A DNA stretch of 11,884 nucleotides from JAJYSO01 sp964451785 (lineage in GTDB: Bacteria > Bacteroidota > Bacteroidia > Flavobacteriales > Flavobacteriaceae): NCBI GenBank assembly GCA_964451785.1, contig CAYVJG010000057.1:1-11884 (forward strand), given 5' to 3'. Shown here piece by piece: positions 1 through 7,355 of this stretch. How positions within the stretch are numbered: position 1 is the first letter of the stretch; every line of letters begins with the position of its first letter. The notes under the pieces were generated by a model. That model was not told the DNA's origin, did not search any database, and was given only the letters and a program-made list of their open reading frames with translations. Position numbers and translations under genes: made by a program.

Positions 1-46
1 CGGTTCTGTGAGAGGCTTGGGCTGAAATGCCCTTGTCTACTCGACC
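1..46 (+). mobile_element. 3' end of a group II intron (last bases of domain V plus domain VI), truncated by the window edge
   Basis: The first six bases, CGGTTC, match the closing strand of a bacterial group II intron domain V, which normally begins GAGCCG. They are followed by a domain VI-like hairpin: GGGC at 19-22 pairs with GCCC at 29-32 around the loop TGAAAT, and GAG at 12-14 can pair with CTC at 40-42. This leaves A39 as a plausible bulged branch-point adenosine about seven bases from a 3' end at CTACTCGAC(C), 45-46. That ending is typical of bacterial group II introns from memory. The catalytic core and any reverse-transcriptase/maturase ORF would lie to the left, outside the window. 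The intron reads on the plus strand, opposite to the defence genes, and ends 6-8 bp from the stop codon of the DUF262 gene. The intron class is not assigned. Confidence 0.72.
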
Positions 47-51
47 CGTTT

Positions 52-60
52 GTTATGTGG
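52..60 (-). repeat. CCACATAAC boundary motif at the 3' end of the DUF262 gene
   Basis: Read on the minus strand, 60 to 52 is CCACATAAC, identical to plus-strand 2168-2176 just upstream of the same gene. The two copies are therefore inverted and bracket the gene. The TAA inside this copy (53-55) is the stop codon of the DUF262 gene. In the 2168 copy the motif runs directly into the palindromic repeat (TAACGTTT...). Here the sequence continues AAACGGG and then meets the group II intron end, so any palindrome once present on this side is displaced or lost. A nine-base match is short, but its position at both gene ends makes chance less likely. Confidence 0.4.
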
Positions 61-2128
61 TCGTTGCAATCTCGTCTTTATATTTTATCATTAATTCGTC
101 TTCAAATCCAAAAGTTCTCAATGCAAGTTTTATTCTATCAAATTTTCCGATATTATCTAAGTTACTTTCAATAAAATAGGTGTCATTTATAGCCATTGGC
201 GATCTTGGATTTCCATCTGTCGGATTTTTCGTTAGAGTCAACTTTTCAGCAAGTTCTGAAGTGAAAAATGTTTCAGGTTGTAAGTCAAAAAGACGGCTCA
301 TTACTTCGTTATATAGTTTAGCTACTTGTTTGATTTCCAATTTTTGGTCAAAGAAAATGGCGTATTCTAATTTCTTACCTTTAGGTTCGTCTGCGTCAAA
401 AATATTTACTTCATCACGTTCTATTATCTCGTCAATGGCTATGCTTGGCATTGGCCAAATTTTTAAAAATTTCTCTGCAATTATATCAGCTCTTCTTTCA
501 ATTTCTGATTTATCCCATTTGTCAAGTATTCCGAGATATTTATTGAACCATAATTTACTGTCTTTGTAACCTGCTTCGGGTAAGTCTCTTTTTTCGGTAA
601 ATGGTTTGTTACCAAGTTTACCGTTGTTTCCCGAAAGTGTAAGATTTCCAATAGTATTTAAAAGATTATCCTTGATGTAATTATATTCATCTGCTCCTAA
701 TTCTATTTTCCATTTCGGGTCGGGGTTTTGTGGAAAAATATGTTCGATAGTAATGTCGGGGTTATCTTCAATTCTTACTGGTTCTTTATTATCGAAATTT
801 TCTAATCGTTCTAAAAAGTACGTTCTATTTTTTGATTTAATATTATAAACGTCTTTTATTTTAAGCGTATCAAGGATTTCCGCATCTCGTGGAAATTTTT
901 GACTGCCTGACTTTTGGATAAGGGATTTTTGTATAGAGTAGAGGTAGTTATCGTGTTCAACCTTTTCATACAGATTCATAAAAATTTTATTCAGCGCATT
1001 AGTTGGTAAGCCGAGGATAAAACGTCGCCAAGTAAAAGACTGTACTAATTCTAAGACGTCAATAAAGGTTTCTTTGTCAATTTTTTCTGTTGTAAAATCG
1101 TCATAAACCTTAAGAAGAAAGGGATAAGCTACATTGATTTCAAGTTTGTTGATGTGTTGTAGCTGTTTTCTAATGTCTTTATCGGGTTCATTTTTAGGAT
1201 TTATAAGCTTATTGTAATGTTTGGCTAATGATTTTATATCGTTTAATATCTGTTCTAAATCGTCAACAGTTGATGTTGGGAATTTCTCTTTAAATTCCAT
1301 ATAAACCTTACTCTTGTTCGGTATTTTCTTGTTTTCAAGGGTAAGGTAATCCCTGATAAAATCTGAAACCCGGCTTTTGTTAGAAGATTCATCTTTGGCA
1401 TATTTTTCTATGACTTCCCAATAGTTTTGATAAATTCGGTTTTGGTCTCTTCGCTTTAGACCCATTAAAATATAATTCCGAATTAAGTCAGCTTGGGTAA
1501 GTTCTAAACCTGTAGAATTGAGGCTTTCAAAAATGCGTTGAGGGTCGTCTTTGTCCCTGTCAAGCGAAACTTCAACGAACATTAGTTTAGCTAAGCCATT
1601 TAAAACCGCATTGTAATTTTCTTCAATTATTCTCTCCTTGAAATAGTTGAAATTGTCGATTAATTTTGAAAATCCGGGGTATTCTTCGTTAGAATGCTCT
1701 CTTAATAGAAACTTTAAAGCTTCATCATTGTTTTCGGTTGGTCTCAGCTTCAATTTTTCTTCTTCAGGGGCAAACTTGTTAATCAGATAGGTTTCGTTAA
1801 TCTCGTTTTCAAGAGAAGTCTCGTTTAGCTTTTTTGCAAGTTGAAATAGGGTTAGGTATATGAGTGTTAATGTCGTAATTCGCTGCTGCCCATCGATTAT
1901 TGTAAGTTCTTTGATTCGAGATGAAGTATAAACGTCATCGTGAACATAAACGATACTGCCGATAAAATGAGCGTTCATTTTTCTATTTCCGCCAACTTCG
2001 AGAATGTCGTTTAATAGTTGTTTACATTGTGCTGTTGTCCAATCGTAGTTTCTTTGATAAACTGGTATTACAAATTGAGTTTTATTTGATGATAAAAATT
2101 CTTCTACTTTCGTTTCTGTTGCTTTCAT
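53..2128 (-). CDS. DUF262-DUF1524 nuclease of the GmrSD/SspE type (predicted anti-phage restriction protein)
   Basis: The 691-residue protein has a typical N-terminal DUF262 domain: an IPVYQRNYDW motif (21-30), FIGSIV (55-60), the ParB/sulfiredoxin-like nucleotide-binding motif DGQQR (79-83) and the downstream FESLNSTGLELT block (200-211). After a helical linker comes a DUF1524 His-Me/HNH nuclease domain with IEHIFPQN (461-468, likely catalytic H463), then GNLTLSGNNGKLGN (494-507) and PF..KR. This is the layout of the type IV enzyme GmrSD, which cuts glucosylated hydroxymethylcytosine DNA, and of SspE, which senses phosphorothioate DNA. In that family the DUF262 part hydrolyses nucleotide and DUF1524 nicks or cuts DNA. 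Residues ~560-691 form an extra C-terminal region I do not recognise. The DNA modification sensed cannot be read from sequence. The start at 2126-2128 puts VEEFL and YQR at the usual distance from the N-terminus. The gene is separated from hsdR by 372 bp of palindromic sequence, so it is probably its own unit. No clear promoter was seen. The TAA stop lies inside a repeat motif. Confidence 0.93.
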   Translation of the reverse strand: MKATETKVEEFLSSNKTQFVIPVYQRNYDWTTAQCKQLLNDILEVGGNRKMNAHFIGSIVYVHDDVYTSSRIKELTIIDGQQRITTLTLIYLTLFQLAKKLNETSLENEINETYLINKFAPEEEKLKLRPTENNDEALKFLLREHSNEEYPGFSKLIDNFNYFKERIIEENYNAVLNGLAKLMFVEVSLDRDKDDPQRIFESLNSTGLELTQADLIRNYILMGLKRRDQNRIYQNYWEVIEKYAKDESSNKSRVSDFIRDYLTLENKKIPNKSKVYMEFKEKFPTSTVDDLEQILNDIKSLAKHYNKLINPKNEPDKDIRKQLQHINKLEINVAYPFLLKVYDDFTTEKIDKETFIDVLELVQSFTWRRFILGLPTNALNKIFMNLYEKVEHDNYLYSIQKSLIQKSGSQKFPRDAEILDTLKIKDVYNIKSKNRTYFLERLENFDNKEPVRIEDNPDITIEHIFPQNPDPKWKIELGADEYNYIKDNLLNTIGNLTLSGNNGKLGNKPFTEKRDLPEAGYKDSKLWFNKYLGILDKWDKSEIERRADIIAEKFLKIWPMPSIAIDEIIERDEVNIFDADEPKGKKLEYAIFFDQKLEIKQVAKLYNEVMSRLFDLQPETFFTSELAEKLTLTKNPTDGNPRSPMAINDTYFIESNLDNIGKFDRIKLALRTFGFEDELMIKYKDEIATTT

Positions 2129-2172
2129 TAAAGTCTAAATTTTTTACGATGGTGTTTTTCAGCAATGCCACA

Positions 2173-2206
2173 TAACGTTTCTGCGGCTTGCCGAAGGAGC
2201 GGATTT
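2173..2206 (+). repeat. Palindrome-arm repeat, copy A (TAACGTTT..GCGGCTTG family)
   Basis: This 34-base segment matches 11811-11844 in the same orientation at 30 of 34 positions. Its GCGGCTTGCC part also matches the reverse complement of 2331-2352 at 18 of 22. It is preceded by CCACA, completing the CCACATAAC motif also found inverted at 52-60. It lies just upstream of the DUF262 gene, outside the transcribed direction. Confidence 0.7.
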
Positions 2207-2240
2207 AGAAGACGAAACCGCCCGTCAAACACGAACCCGA

Positions 2241-2296
2241 GCAAAAGCCATTTTTCAAGTTTTAAATTTACCAAAAAACTTTAAAATGGCTTTTGC
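2241..2296. repeat. Inner stem-loop: 14-bp perfect inverted repeat with extended stem
   Basis: GCAAAAGCCATTTT (2241-2254) is exactly complementary to AAAATGGCTTTTGC (2283-2296). A second stem, AAGTTTT (2257-2263) with AAAACTT (2275-2281), continues it after a small internal loop, leaving an 11-base apical loop at 2264-2274. The flanks are not a clean U-tract, so I do not call a rho-independent terminator, although the structure could slow transcription leaving hsdR. It sits at the centre of the larger 2168-2362 palindrome. Confidence 0.7.
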
Positions 2297-2327
2297 GTGA
2301 TAGAAGAAATGACCTTCCGGCTTACCA

Positions 2328-2362
2328 TTTACCCGCTCTTTTGGCAAACCGCCTGTTAGCGG
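2328..2362 (-). repeat. Palindrome-arm repeat, inverted copy B
   Basis: Read on the minus strand this is CCGCTAAC, then GCGGTTTGCC and GAGCGGGT, which parallels copies A (2173) and C (11811). The CCGCTAAC start matches copy C (11808-11815) exactly, while copy A has ACATAAC there. Together with copy A it forms the outer arms of the 2168-2362 palindrome. Confidence 0.6.
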
Positions 2363-2420
2363 ATCGCCCTTGTTTTCATTCATTTATGTGCCTTTTTGCT
2401 GTCTACTGCGTGCGGTTGGG

Positions 2421-2489
2421 AAGCCACACTCTTTGCCAAGCTTTGCCTTGTGCGGTTGGTTTTGAGCGGCTTGGCAATGTGTGTGGCTT
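2421..2489. repeat. Stem-loop with 21-bp arms just downstream of hsdR
   Basis: The left arm 2421-2441 and right arm 2469-2489 share AAGCCACAC and TTGCCAAGC halves and are complementary at 19 of 21 positions, with a 27-base loop. In the direction of transcription it begins 12 bp after the hsdR stop codon. There is no T-tract after either arm, so a classical rho-independent terminator is not supported. mRNA 3'-end protection or a recombination-type hairpin are equally possible. Confidence 0.65.
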
Positions 2490-2500
2490 AGTGTTGGCAT

Positions 2501-5500
2501 TTATTTTTCTGCTGTTAATTCTTTTGCTATCATTTCTGCTTGCTTTAATACGGTTTCTGTCGCCAATTTCTGCATATCTGGTGGATAACCATATTGTCTT
2601 AATGTACGCTTAATTATCACTTTCAGTTTTGCTCTCACACTTTCTTTAATTGTCCAGTCGATAGAAGCGTTCTTTTTGACCCTTTCAGTTAATATAACAG
2701 CCAATTCACGTAATTTATCTTGCTGCATCAATTGCTTTGCGCTGTCATTGTTTGCTACAGCCGTATAAAAAGCGTATTCAAAGTCAGAAAGGCCAAGGTT
2801 TTTGGCTTCGCTGTCCATATTGATAATTTCCTTACTCAATTTGATGAGTTCATCCATTACTTCGGCTGCTGTCAATATTTTGTTATGATATTTTTTGATA
2901 GAAGTTTCCAGCATTTCCTTCAGCGACTTACTTTTAACCAAATTCTTTTTAGAACGTGATTTTATCTCATCGTTGAGTAGTTTTTTCAATACTTCGAGTG
3001 CTACATTTTTATGTTCCATCCCTTTTAGCTCCAACAAAAATTCTTCTGAAAGAATGGAAATATCCGGTTTTTTAATCCCTGCGGCATCAAAAACATCAAT
3101 GACTTGTTCTGAAACCAACGCTTGGTCTATGACTTGTCGAATGGTTGTTTCAATTTCTTCATCTGTTCTTCCTGCACCTGTTCCATCAAATTTGGCAAGC
3201 CGTGCTTTTACGGCTTGAAAAAACGACACCTCATCTTTCACATCCATCGCTTGCTCGTGTGGCACTGCAATTGCAAAGGCTTTCGATAATGCTGTAACTT
3301 CGTTAATGAACCGCTTTTTGCCATTTTCTAATCCTAAAATATGTTCTTCGGCAGCCAAAATCATCGACAATTTTTTGCTGGTTTCGGCTTGGAAATAATC
3401 TTCATACGGGAAGCCTTCAAATAGTTGTGAAACGACTTCCAATTTTTCCAACATTAACTCTACGGCTTGTTCCTGTGCGATTGTAGGATCGCCTTTTCCT
3501 CCGGCATCTGAATAAAAGGAAAGCGCCTTTTTTAAATCAGATGCAATGCCCAAATAATCCACCACTAAACCGCCGGGTTTGTCTTTATAGACTCTGTTTA
3601 CACGCGCAATGGCCTGCATCAAATTATGGCCTTTCATCGGTTTGTCGATATAGAGCGTGTGCATACTTGGCGCATCAAAACCGGTGAGCCACATATCCCG
3701 AACAATCACTAATTTTAGTTCATCGTTTGGGTCCTTCATTCTGTCTGCAAGCGCGCGTCGTTGCTGTTTTGTGGTGTGGTGTTTGGCAATTTTGGGACCA
3801 TCAGAAGAAGCCGAAGTCATCACAACTTTTATTACTCCTTTATTGAGGTCATCGGAATGCCACTCGGGTTTTAGTTTGATGATTTCATCGTATAAATCAG
3901 CAGCGATTCTGCGTGACATTGTCACAATCATTCCTTTGCCTTCAAACACTTCTTGGCGTTGTTTAAAATGCTGAACAATATCTTTGGCTACATTTTTAAC
4001 GCGATTTTCGCTGCCAATCAATGCTTCCAATTGTGTCCATTTGGCTTTTGCCTTTTGGGTCTCGGTAAGGTCGTCTGTAGCAAGTTCCTCATCCAATTCT
4101 TCTACCAATTGTTGACCTTCCTCACTCAAATTGACCTTTGCCAAACGACTTTCATAATAAATCCGAACGGTAGCGCCATCTTCAACGGCTTGGGCGATGT
4201 CATAAACGTCAATATAATTTCCGAAGACTGCCGGGGTATTCACATCTGTATTTTCAATCGGTGTTCCGGTGAAACCAATGTAAGTGGCATTAGGCAAAGC
4301 ATCACGCATATATTTGGCAAAACCATATACAATTTTCTTTCCAACCACATTGCCGTTTTCATCTTTATCGTCCACCGTTTTGGCTTTAAACCCGTATTGC
4401 GTACGGTGCGCTTCATCGGCTATGACAATAATGTTTTCTCTTTCAGATAAAGTTTCATAAACATTCCCTTCGTCTGGCGAAAATTTTTGAATGGTGGTGA
4501 AAATAACACCTCCCGAAGCCACCTTTAATTTTTCTTTTAAATCGTTACGGTCTTCGGCTTGTTTGGGTTCTTGTCGTAATAATTGGGTAGAACCTGCAAA
4601 AGTATCAAAAAGTTGGTCATCCAAATCGTTCCGGTCGGTAATCACTACTACCGTTGGATTATCTAATGCTAAAACAATTTTACCCGTGAAAAACACCATA
4701 GAAAGCGACTTCCCACTTCCTTGTGTATGCCATACGACACCTCCTTTTCGGTCGCCGTTGGGTTGTGCTTTTACACCAACCACACCATAGCTTTCGGGTG
4801 ATTCCATTACCATACTGGTTGGCGTTTCTTTTTCTACCGTAAAGCCCGAAGCACGTAAAGCAGATTCTACGGCTCGGTTCACCGCATAATATTGATGATA
4901 AGCCGCCAATTTCTTTACCGTTGAAATCGTGGTGACCCCTGTTTTTGCGTCTTCCTTTTTTGATTTTTCAAATACAATGAAATGTCGAATTAAGTCTAAT
5001 AAGGTTTCCTTGTTCAGCATTCCGTTGATGAGTGTTTCTAACTGGCTAACAAGATTTGAAGCTTCTTCTTTGCCATCTGCCGATTTCCACGCCATAAAGC
5101 GACTGATGCCCGAAGAAACCGTACCGGCACGGGCTTCCAATCCATCGGAAATAATGCAAAAGGCATTGTAAGTAAACAAGCTCGGAATAGTAGCTTTGTA
5201 GGTTTCTATTTGCCGAAAGGCAGATTTAACCGTGGCATTTTCGTCTGCCGGATTTTTTAATTCGATAACCACCAAAGGAATGCCATTGACAAACAAAATA
5301 ACATCCGGGCGTTTGTTGACCCCGTCTTCAACGACCGTAAATTGATTGGCTACCACGAAATCATTGTTTTCCGGGGTATCGAAATCAACCAACCAAACTA
5401 AATCACCACGTTGTTGTCCGTCTTTTTGATAACTGACTTTAATACCTTCGGTCAATATACGATGAAAACTTTCATTATTGGTCAGCAATTCAGGGGAATG

Positions 5501-5731
5501 AATACGCTGTATTTCCTTAATGGCTTCTTCTTGCGCTGCTTGTGGTACATTGGGGTTAATTCTTCTTACCGCATTTTCTAAACGGGTAGACAGCAAAACA
5601 TCTTCATAAGAATTGCGTTCAGGTTTTTCACCATCCGGGGCAATATCAGGGGCATAGATGTATTCATATCCCATACGCTCCAATAGCTTAATGGAAAATT
5701 CTTCAACGGTATTTTCGGTTATTTTGGTCAT
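2501..5731 (-). CDS. hsdR: Type I restriction-modification motor/endonuclease subunit HsdR
   Basis: HsdR is the DNA translocase and nuclease subunit of a type I R-M complex. It pulls DNA through HsdM2S using ATP and cuts at a distance from unmethylated sites. The 1076-residue protein is full length for the family. The N-terminal PD-(D/E)xK nuclease shows D143 (PDVILF), E157-x-K159 (ELK) and a following QIETY (174-178). The superfamily 2 motor shows Walker A HTQGSGKS (335-342), a DEAH box (439-442), TGTP (488-491), TGFDAP (683-688) and AIARVNR (707-713), followed by a long helical C-terminal region that binds the methyltransferase core. The start codon overlaps the stop of the upstream Abi-like gene as ATGA (5728-5731), so translation is probably coupled. 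Unlike the compact hsdMSR order, hsdR is separated from hsdS by three other defence genes. Base composition looks less AT-rich than in those three. No frameshift or missing catalytic residue was seen. Confidence 0.97.
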   Translation of the reverse strand: MTKITENTVEEFSIKLLERMGYEYIYAPDIAPDGEKPERNSYEDVLLSTRLENAVRRINPNVPQAAQEEAIKEIQRIHSPELLTNNESFHRILTEGIKVSYQKDGQQRGDLVWLVDFDTPENNDFVVANQFTVVEDGVNKRPDVILFVNGIPLVVIELKNPADENATVKSAFRQIETYKATIPSLFTYNAFCIISDGLEARAGTVSSGISRFMAWKSADGKEEASNLVSQLETLINGMLNKETLLDLIRHFIVFEKSKKEDAKTGVTTISTVKKLAAYHQYYAVNRAVESALRASGFTVEKETPTSMVMESPESYGVVGVKAQPNGDRKGGVVWHTQGSGKSLSMVFFTGKIVLALDNPTVVVITDRNDLDDQLFDTFAGSTQLLRQEPKQAEDRNDLKEKLKVASGGVIFTTIQKFSPDEGNVYETLSERENIIVIADEAHRTQYGFKAKTVDDKDENGNVVGKKIVYGFAKYMRDALPNATYIGFTGTPIENTDVNTPAVFGNYIDVYDIAQAVEDGATVRIYYESRLAKVNLSEEGQQLVEELDEELATDDLTETQKAKAKWTQLEALIGSENRVKNVAKDIVQHFKQRQEVFEGKGMIVTMSRRIAADLYDEIIKLKPEWHSDDLNKGVIKVVMTSASSDGPKIAKHHTTKQQRRALADRMKDPNDELKLVIVRDMWLTGFDAPSMHTLYIDKPMKGHNLMQAIARVNRVYKDKPGGLVVDYLGIASDLKKALSFYSDAGGKGDPTIAQEQAVELMLEKLEVVSQLFEGFPYEDYFQAETSKKLSMILAAEEHILGLENGKKRFINEVTALSKAFAIAVPHEQAMDVKDEVSFFQAVKARLAKFDGTGAGRTDEEIETTIRQVIDQALVSEQVIDVFDAAGIKKPDISILSEEFLLELKGMEHKNVALEVLKKLLNDEIKSRSKKNLVKSKSLKEMLETSIKKYHNKILTAAEVMDELIKLSKEIINMDSEAKNLGLSDFEYAFYTAVANNDSAKQLMQQDKLRELAVILTERVKKNASIDWTIKESVRAKLKVIIKRTLRQYGYPPDMQKLATETVLKQAEMIAKELTAEK

Positions 5732-6372
5732 TGTTCTGTTTCGGTAAATGTTTTATATTCGTTTACATAAGCTTGTTTGTCAACATTAAATAAGATTTCA
5801 CTGGCAGTATATGAATAATCTCCCATTTGAAATTCTCCAAAAGAATCGTCCCAAAACTCATTAAAATCTTCTACTTCAAAATAATCTAAAGTGTCTTCAA
5901 GAGGTGCAGTTGTTTCTTTTTTCTTTTTATTTTCAAAGTTACGGATAATGAAAATACAAACTGTTTCTACAGTATCAATTAAGAATTCTCTGGTTAGTAC
6001 ATCTACTTTACTGTTGCGTTGCTCAATTTCTTCTAATGATTTACCGTGTGCAGTTAAACCAATCTCATTTCTCAATTCACCCACTTGTTGTGCAATTGTC
6101 GCTAAAGCTGAAGAAACCTGATTAACCATAGAGCCATTTGTATATCCCATCGCCAAGAAACATTTTTTTAGAACTTTGTTTACAGATGGATTTTTGCCTA
6201 AATCAACCTTGTTTTGCGTACAAACTTCTTTTCCAACACTTTCTAATAAAGCCTTTGCATTTTCAAGAGAATGACTAAAATCTATATCCTTATGTGTTTC
6301 TATACGGTCAATATAGGTTGAAAGACCTCCCCAATGGTGATATTCTTCTATGACTTTCTTTAACTTGTCCAT
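5728..6372 (-). CDS. Abortive-infection-like protein with Abi_C / HEPN-type RNxxG..AHG motif
   Basis: The 214-residue protein carries the pattern I associate with the C-terminal domain of abortive-infection proteins (Abi_C): paired helices with VNQVSSALATIAQQVGELRN (84-102) running into RNEIGLTAHGK (101-111). R101 and H109 would be the R...H pair of a HEPN-type RNase active site, though the spacing (seven residues between) is slightly longer than in the commonest forms. A further helix, LTREFLIDTVETVCIFIIRNF (126-146), completes the bundle. The last ~65 residues are acidic and aromatic with no recognised domain. The gene starts 2 bp after the kwaB stop, and its TGA overlaps the hsdR ATG, so it is embedded in the operon. 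By family analogy it is a growth-arresting effector held in check by partners. Whether it works with Kiwa, is guarded by HsdMSR, or acts alone cannot be told from sequence. Its ribonuclease activity is an inference. Confidence 0.78.
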   Translation of the reverse strand: MDKLKKVIEEYHHWGGLSTYIDRIETHKDIDFSHSLENAKALLESVGKEVCTQNKVDLGKNPSVNKVLKKCFLAMGYTNGSMVNQVSSALATIAQQVGELRNEIGLTAHGKSLEEIEQRNSKVDVLTREFLIDTVETVCIFIIRNFENKKKKETTAPLEDTLDYFEVEDFNEFWDDSFGEFQMGDYSYTASEILFNVDKQAYVNEYKTFTETEQ

Positions 6373-6374
6373 TA

Positions 6375-7355
6375 TTAGGCGTTGTTTTCATTTCCTTGAT
6401 TGTCGTTTTCCTCTTCAACTTGAACGCCATCTTTTGCAAGGCTTGCGTAATATAATTTTGTCAATTCAGATGTGAGTAAATCATCATTTAGTATTTTAAC
6501 AAACAAGTCCTTAGAAACCTTTGTGTCAAGATTAAATTGACTGTCATCATCCGTGTATTTCATATTTCGGGTAGCAGGATGTTTTTTAGAAAATGCAATT
6601 ATGTGATCATTTGGAATATTCAATTTAATAACCGGTGAACTTCTCGCAACTTTCGTCAATTTTCTAGCAAAACTTACATTTGATACTAATTCCTCCAGCC
6701 CTGTCATATCACTTACAATTTGCATATCTCTAATAACATCGAGACTTTTTGTTGCCTCACGGGTTATTACATCGTGAAAGCCGAAGCTTTTTTCAATAGC
6801 ATTCAAATCTAAAATAATTACTTCTTCATTTACACGAATAACCTGAAACCGTGGACTAATTCTTAAAAGTTTTTCATCAAATTTTTCAAACCGTTCGTTT
6901 GCTTTCCACAACATAAAACCGCCCCGACCAATAACTTCAACAGGCGACAACTTCTTAAATAAGGATATTTCTATTTCGTTATCTGCAATGACAACAATTA
7001 AGGCATCAAGATTAGTAAGTTCATCATTCCGAAAATTGAAATTTTCTATGTTGTCATTTCCAATGACATCTTCTAAATATTGAAGCTCTTCCGGTAACTC
7101 CAAATCATAGATATAGAAACATTTACTCCTTTCATCTGCTGTTGAGAGGGATAATATCTCGTGTTCATCTTTTTCAATAATATAGGATTGGATACCTTTT
7201 TTGAAAATATCACGAATTTGTGGCAAATCGTCTGCTTTTACATCTATTTTTTTAGGTGTACCGCCATCTTTAAAAACAGCATATAAAATGATTTGCAATT
7301 CACCTTGTGGATCTTCTATAAATTGAAGTGCCTGATTAAGTTCTTGTTTTGTCAT
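6375..7355 (-). CDS. kwaB: Kiwa anti-phage system protein KwaB (DUF4868 family)
   Basis: KwaB is the soluble DUF4868 partner of the two-gene Kiwa defence system. In the known system it acts with membrane protein KwaA, and the pair is linked to protection at the membrane and to DNA binding. The 326-residue length fits the family (a little over 300). The N-terminal half is an alpha/beta region with hydrophobic strands such as LDALIVVIADN (116-126). The DUF4868 core includes RFEKFDEKLLRISPRF (155-170), VIILDLNAIEKSFGFHD (179-195) and the C-terminal LNDDLLTSELTKLYYASLAKDG (289-310). An acidic, Asn-rich tail follows. Its ATG (7353-7355) lies inside the end of kwaA, giving a 20-bp overlap, and its stop is 2 bp before the Abi-like gene. 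Upstream bases (AAAATTGG) give only a weak ribosome binding site, which suits translational coupling to kwaA. The assignment rests on motif recognition plus the adjacent four-helix membrane protein. Confidence 0.87.
   Translation of the reverse strand: MTKQELNQALQFIEDPQGELQIILYAVFKDGGTPKKIDVKADDLPQIRDIFKKGIQSYIIEKDEHEILSLSTADERSKCFYIYDLELPEELQYLEDVIGNDNIENFNFRNDELTNLDALIVVIADNEIEISLFKKLSPVEVIGRGGFMLWKANERFEKFDEKLLRISPRFQVIRVNEEVIILDLNAIEKSFGFHDVITREATKSLDVIRDMQIVSDMTGLEELVSNVSFARKLTKVARSSPVIKLNIPNDHIIAFSKKHPATRNMKYTDDDSQFNLDTKVSKDLFVKILNDDLLTSELTKLYYASLAKDGVQVEEENDNQGNENNA

Larger units (their letters stand above)
2129..2500. repeat. 372-bp gene-free intergenic region built of nested palindromic repeats
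   Basis: No convincing gene lies between the DUF262 start and the hsdR stop. The stretch holds two palindromic elements. The first, 2168-2362, has outer arms 2183-2204 and 2331-2352 (18 of 22 complementary, all mismatches transitions) and an inner perfect 14-bp stem 2241-2254/2283-2296. The second, 2421-2489, is a hairpin with 21-bp arms (19 of 21). The decamer GTGCGGTTGG is repeated directly at 2410-2419 and 2450-2459. A plus-strand reading frame that runs through here into hsdR is explained by the repeats and by hsdR antisense. I infer a Bacteroidota-type intergenic repeat element acting as a boundary between two defence units. Confidence 0.7.

Noticed and set aside
180..569. Plus-strand open frame of 129 codons opposite the DUF262 gene
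   Set aside because: Lies fully antisense to the conserved nuclease and C-terminal parts of a clear gene.
2241..2296. Rho-independent terminator for hsdR
   Set aside because: The stem is strong but AT-rich, lies about 200 bp beyond the hsdR stop, and has no U-tract in the transcribed direction.
2168..2363. Integron attC site
   Set aside because: The topology is similar, but the ends (CATAACG, GTTAGCG) do not fit the RYYYAAC and GTTRRRY core sites, and no integron integrase is in the window.
2293..2613. Plus-strand open frame of 106 codons through the intergenic palindromes into the end of hsdR
   Set aside because: It overlaps inverted repeats and hsdR on the other strand, has no recognisable domain, and its composition reflects the palindrome sequence.
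3953..4450. Plus-strand open frame of 165 codons inside hsdR
   Set aside because: Antisense shadow of the helicase region of hsdR. No ribosome binding site or family signature.
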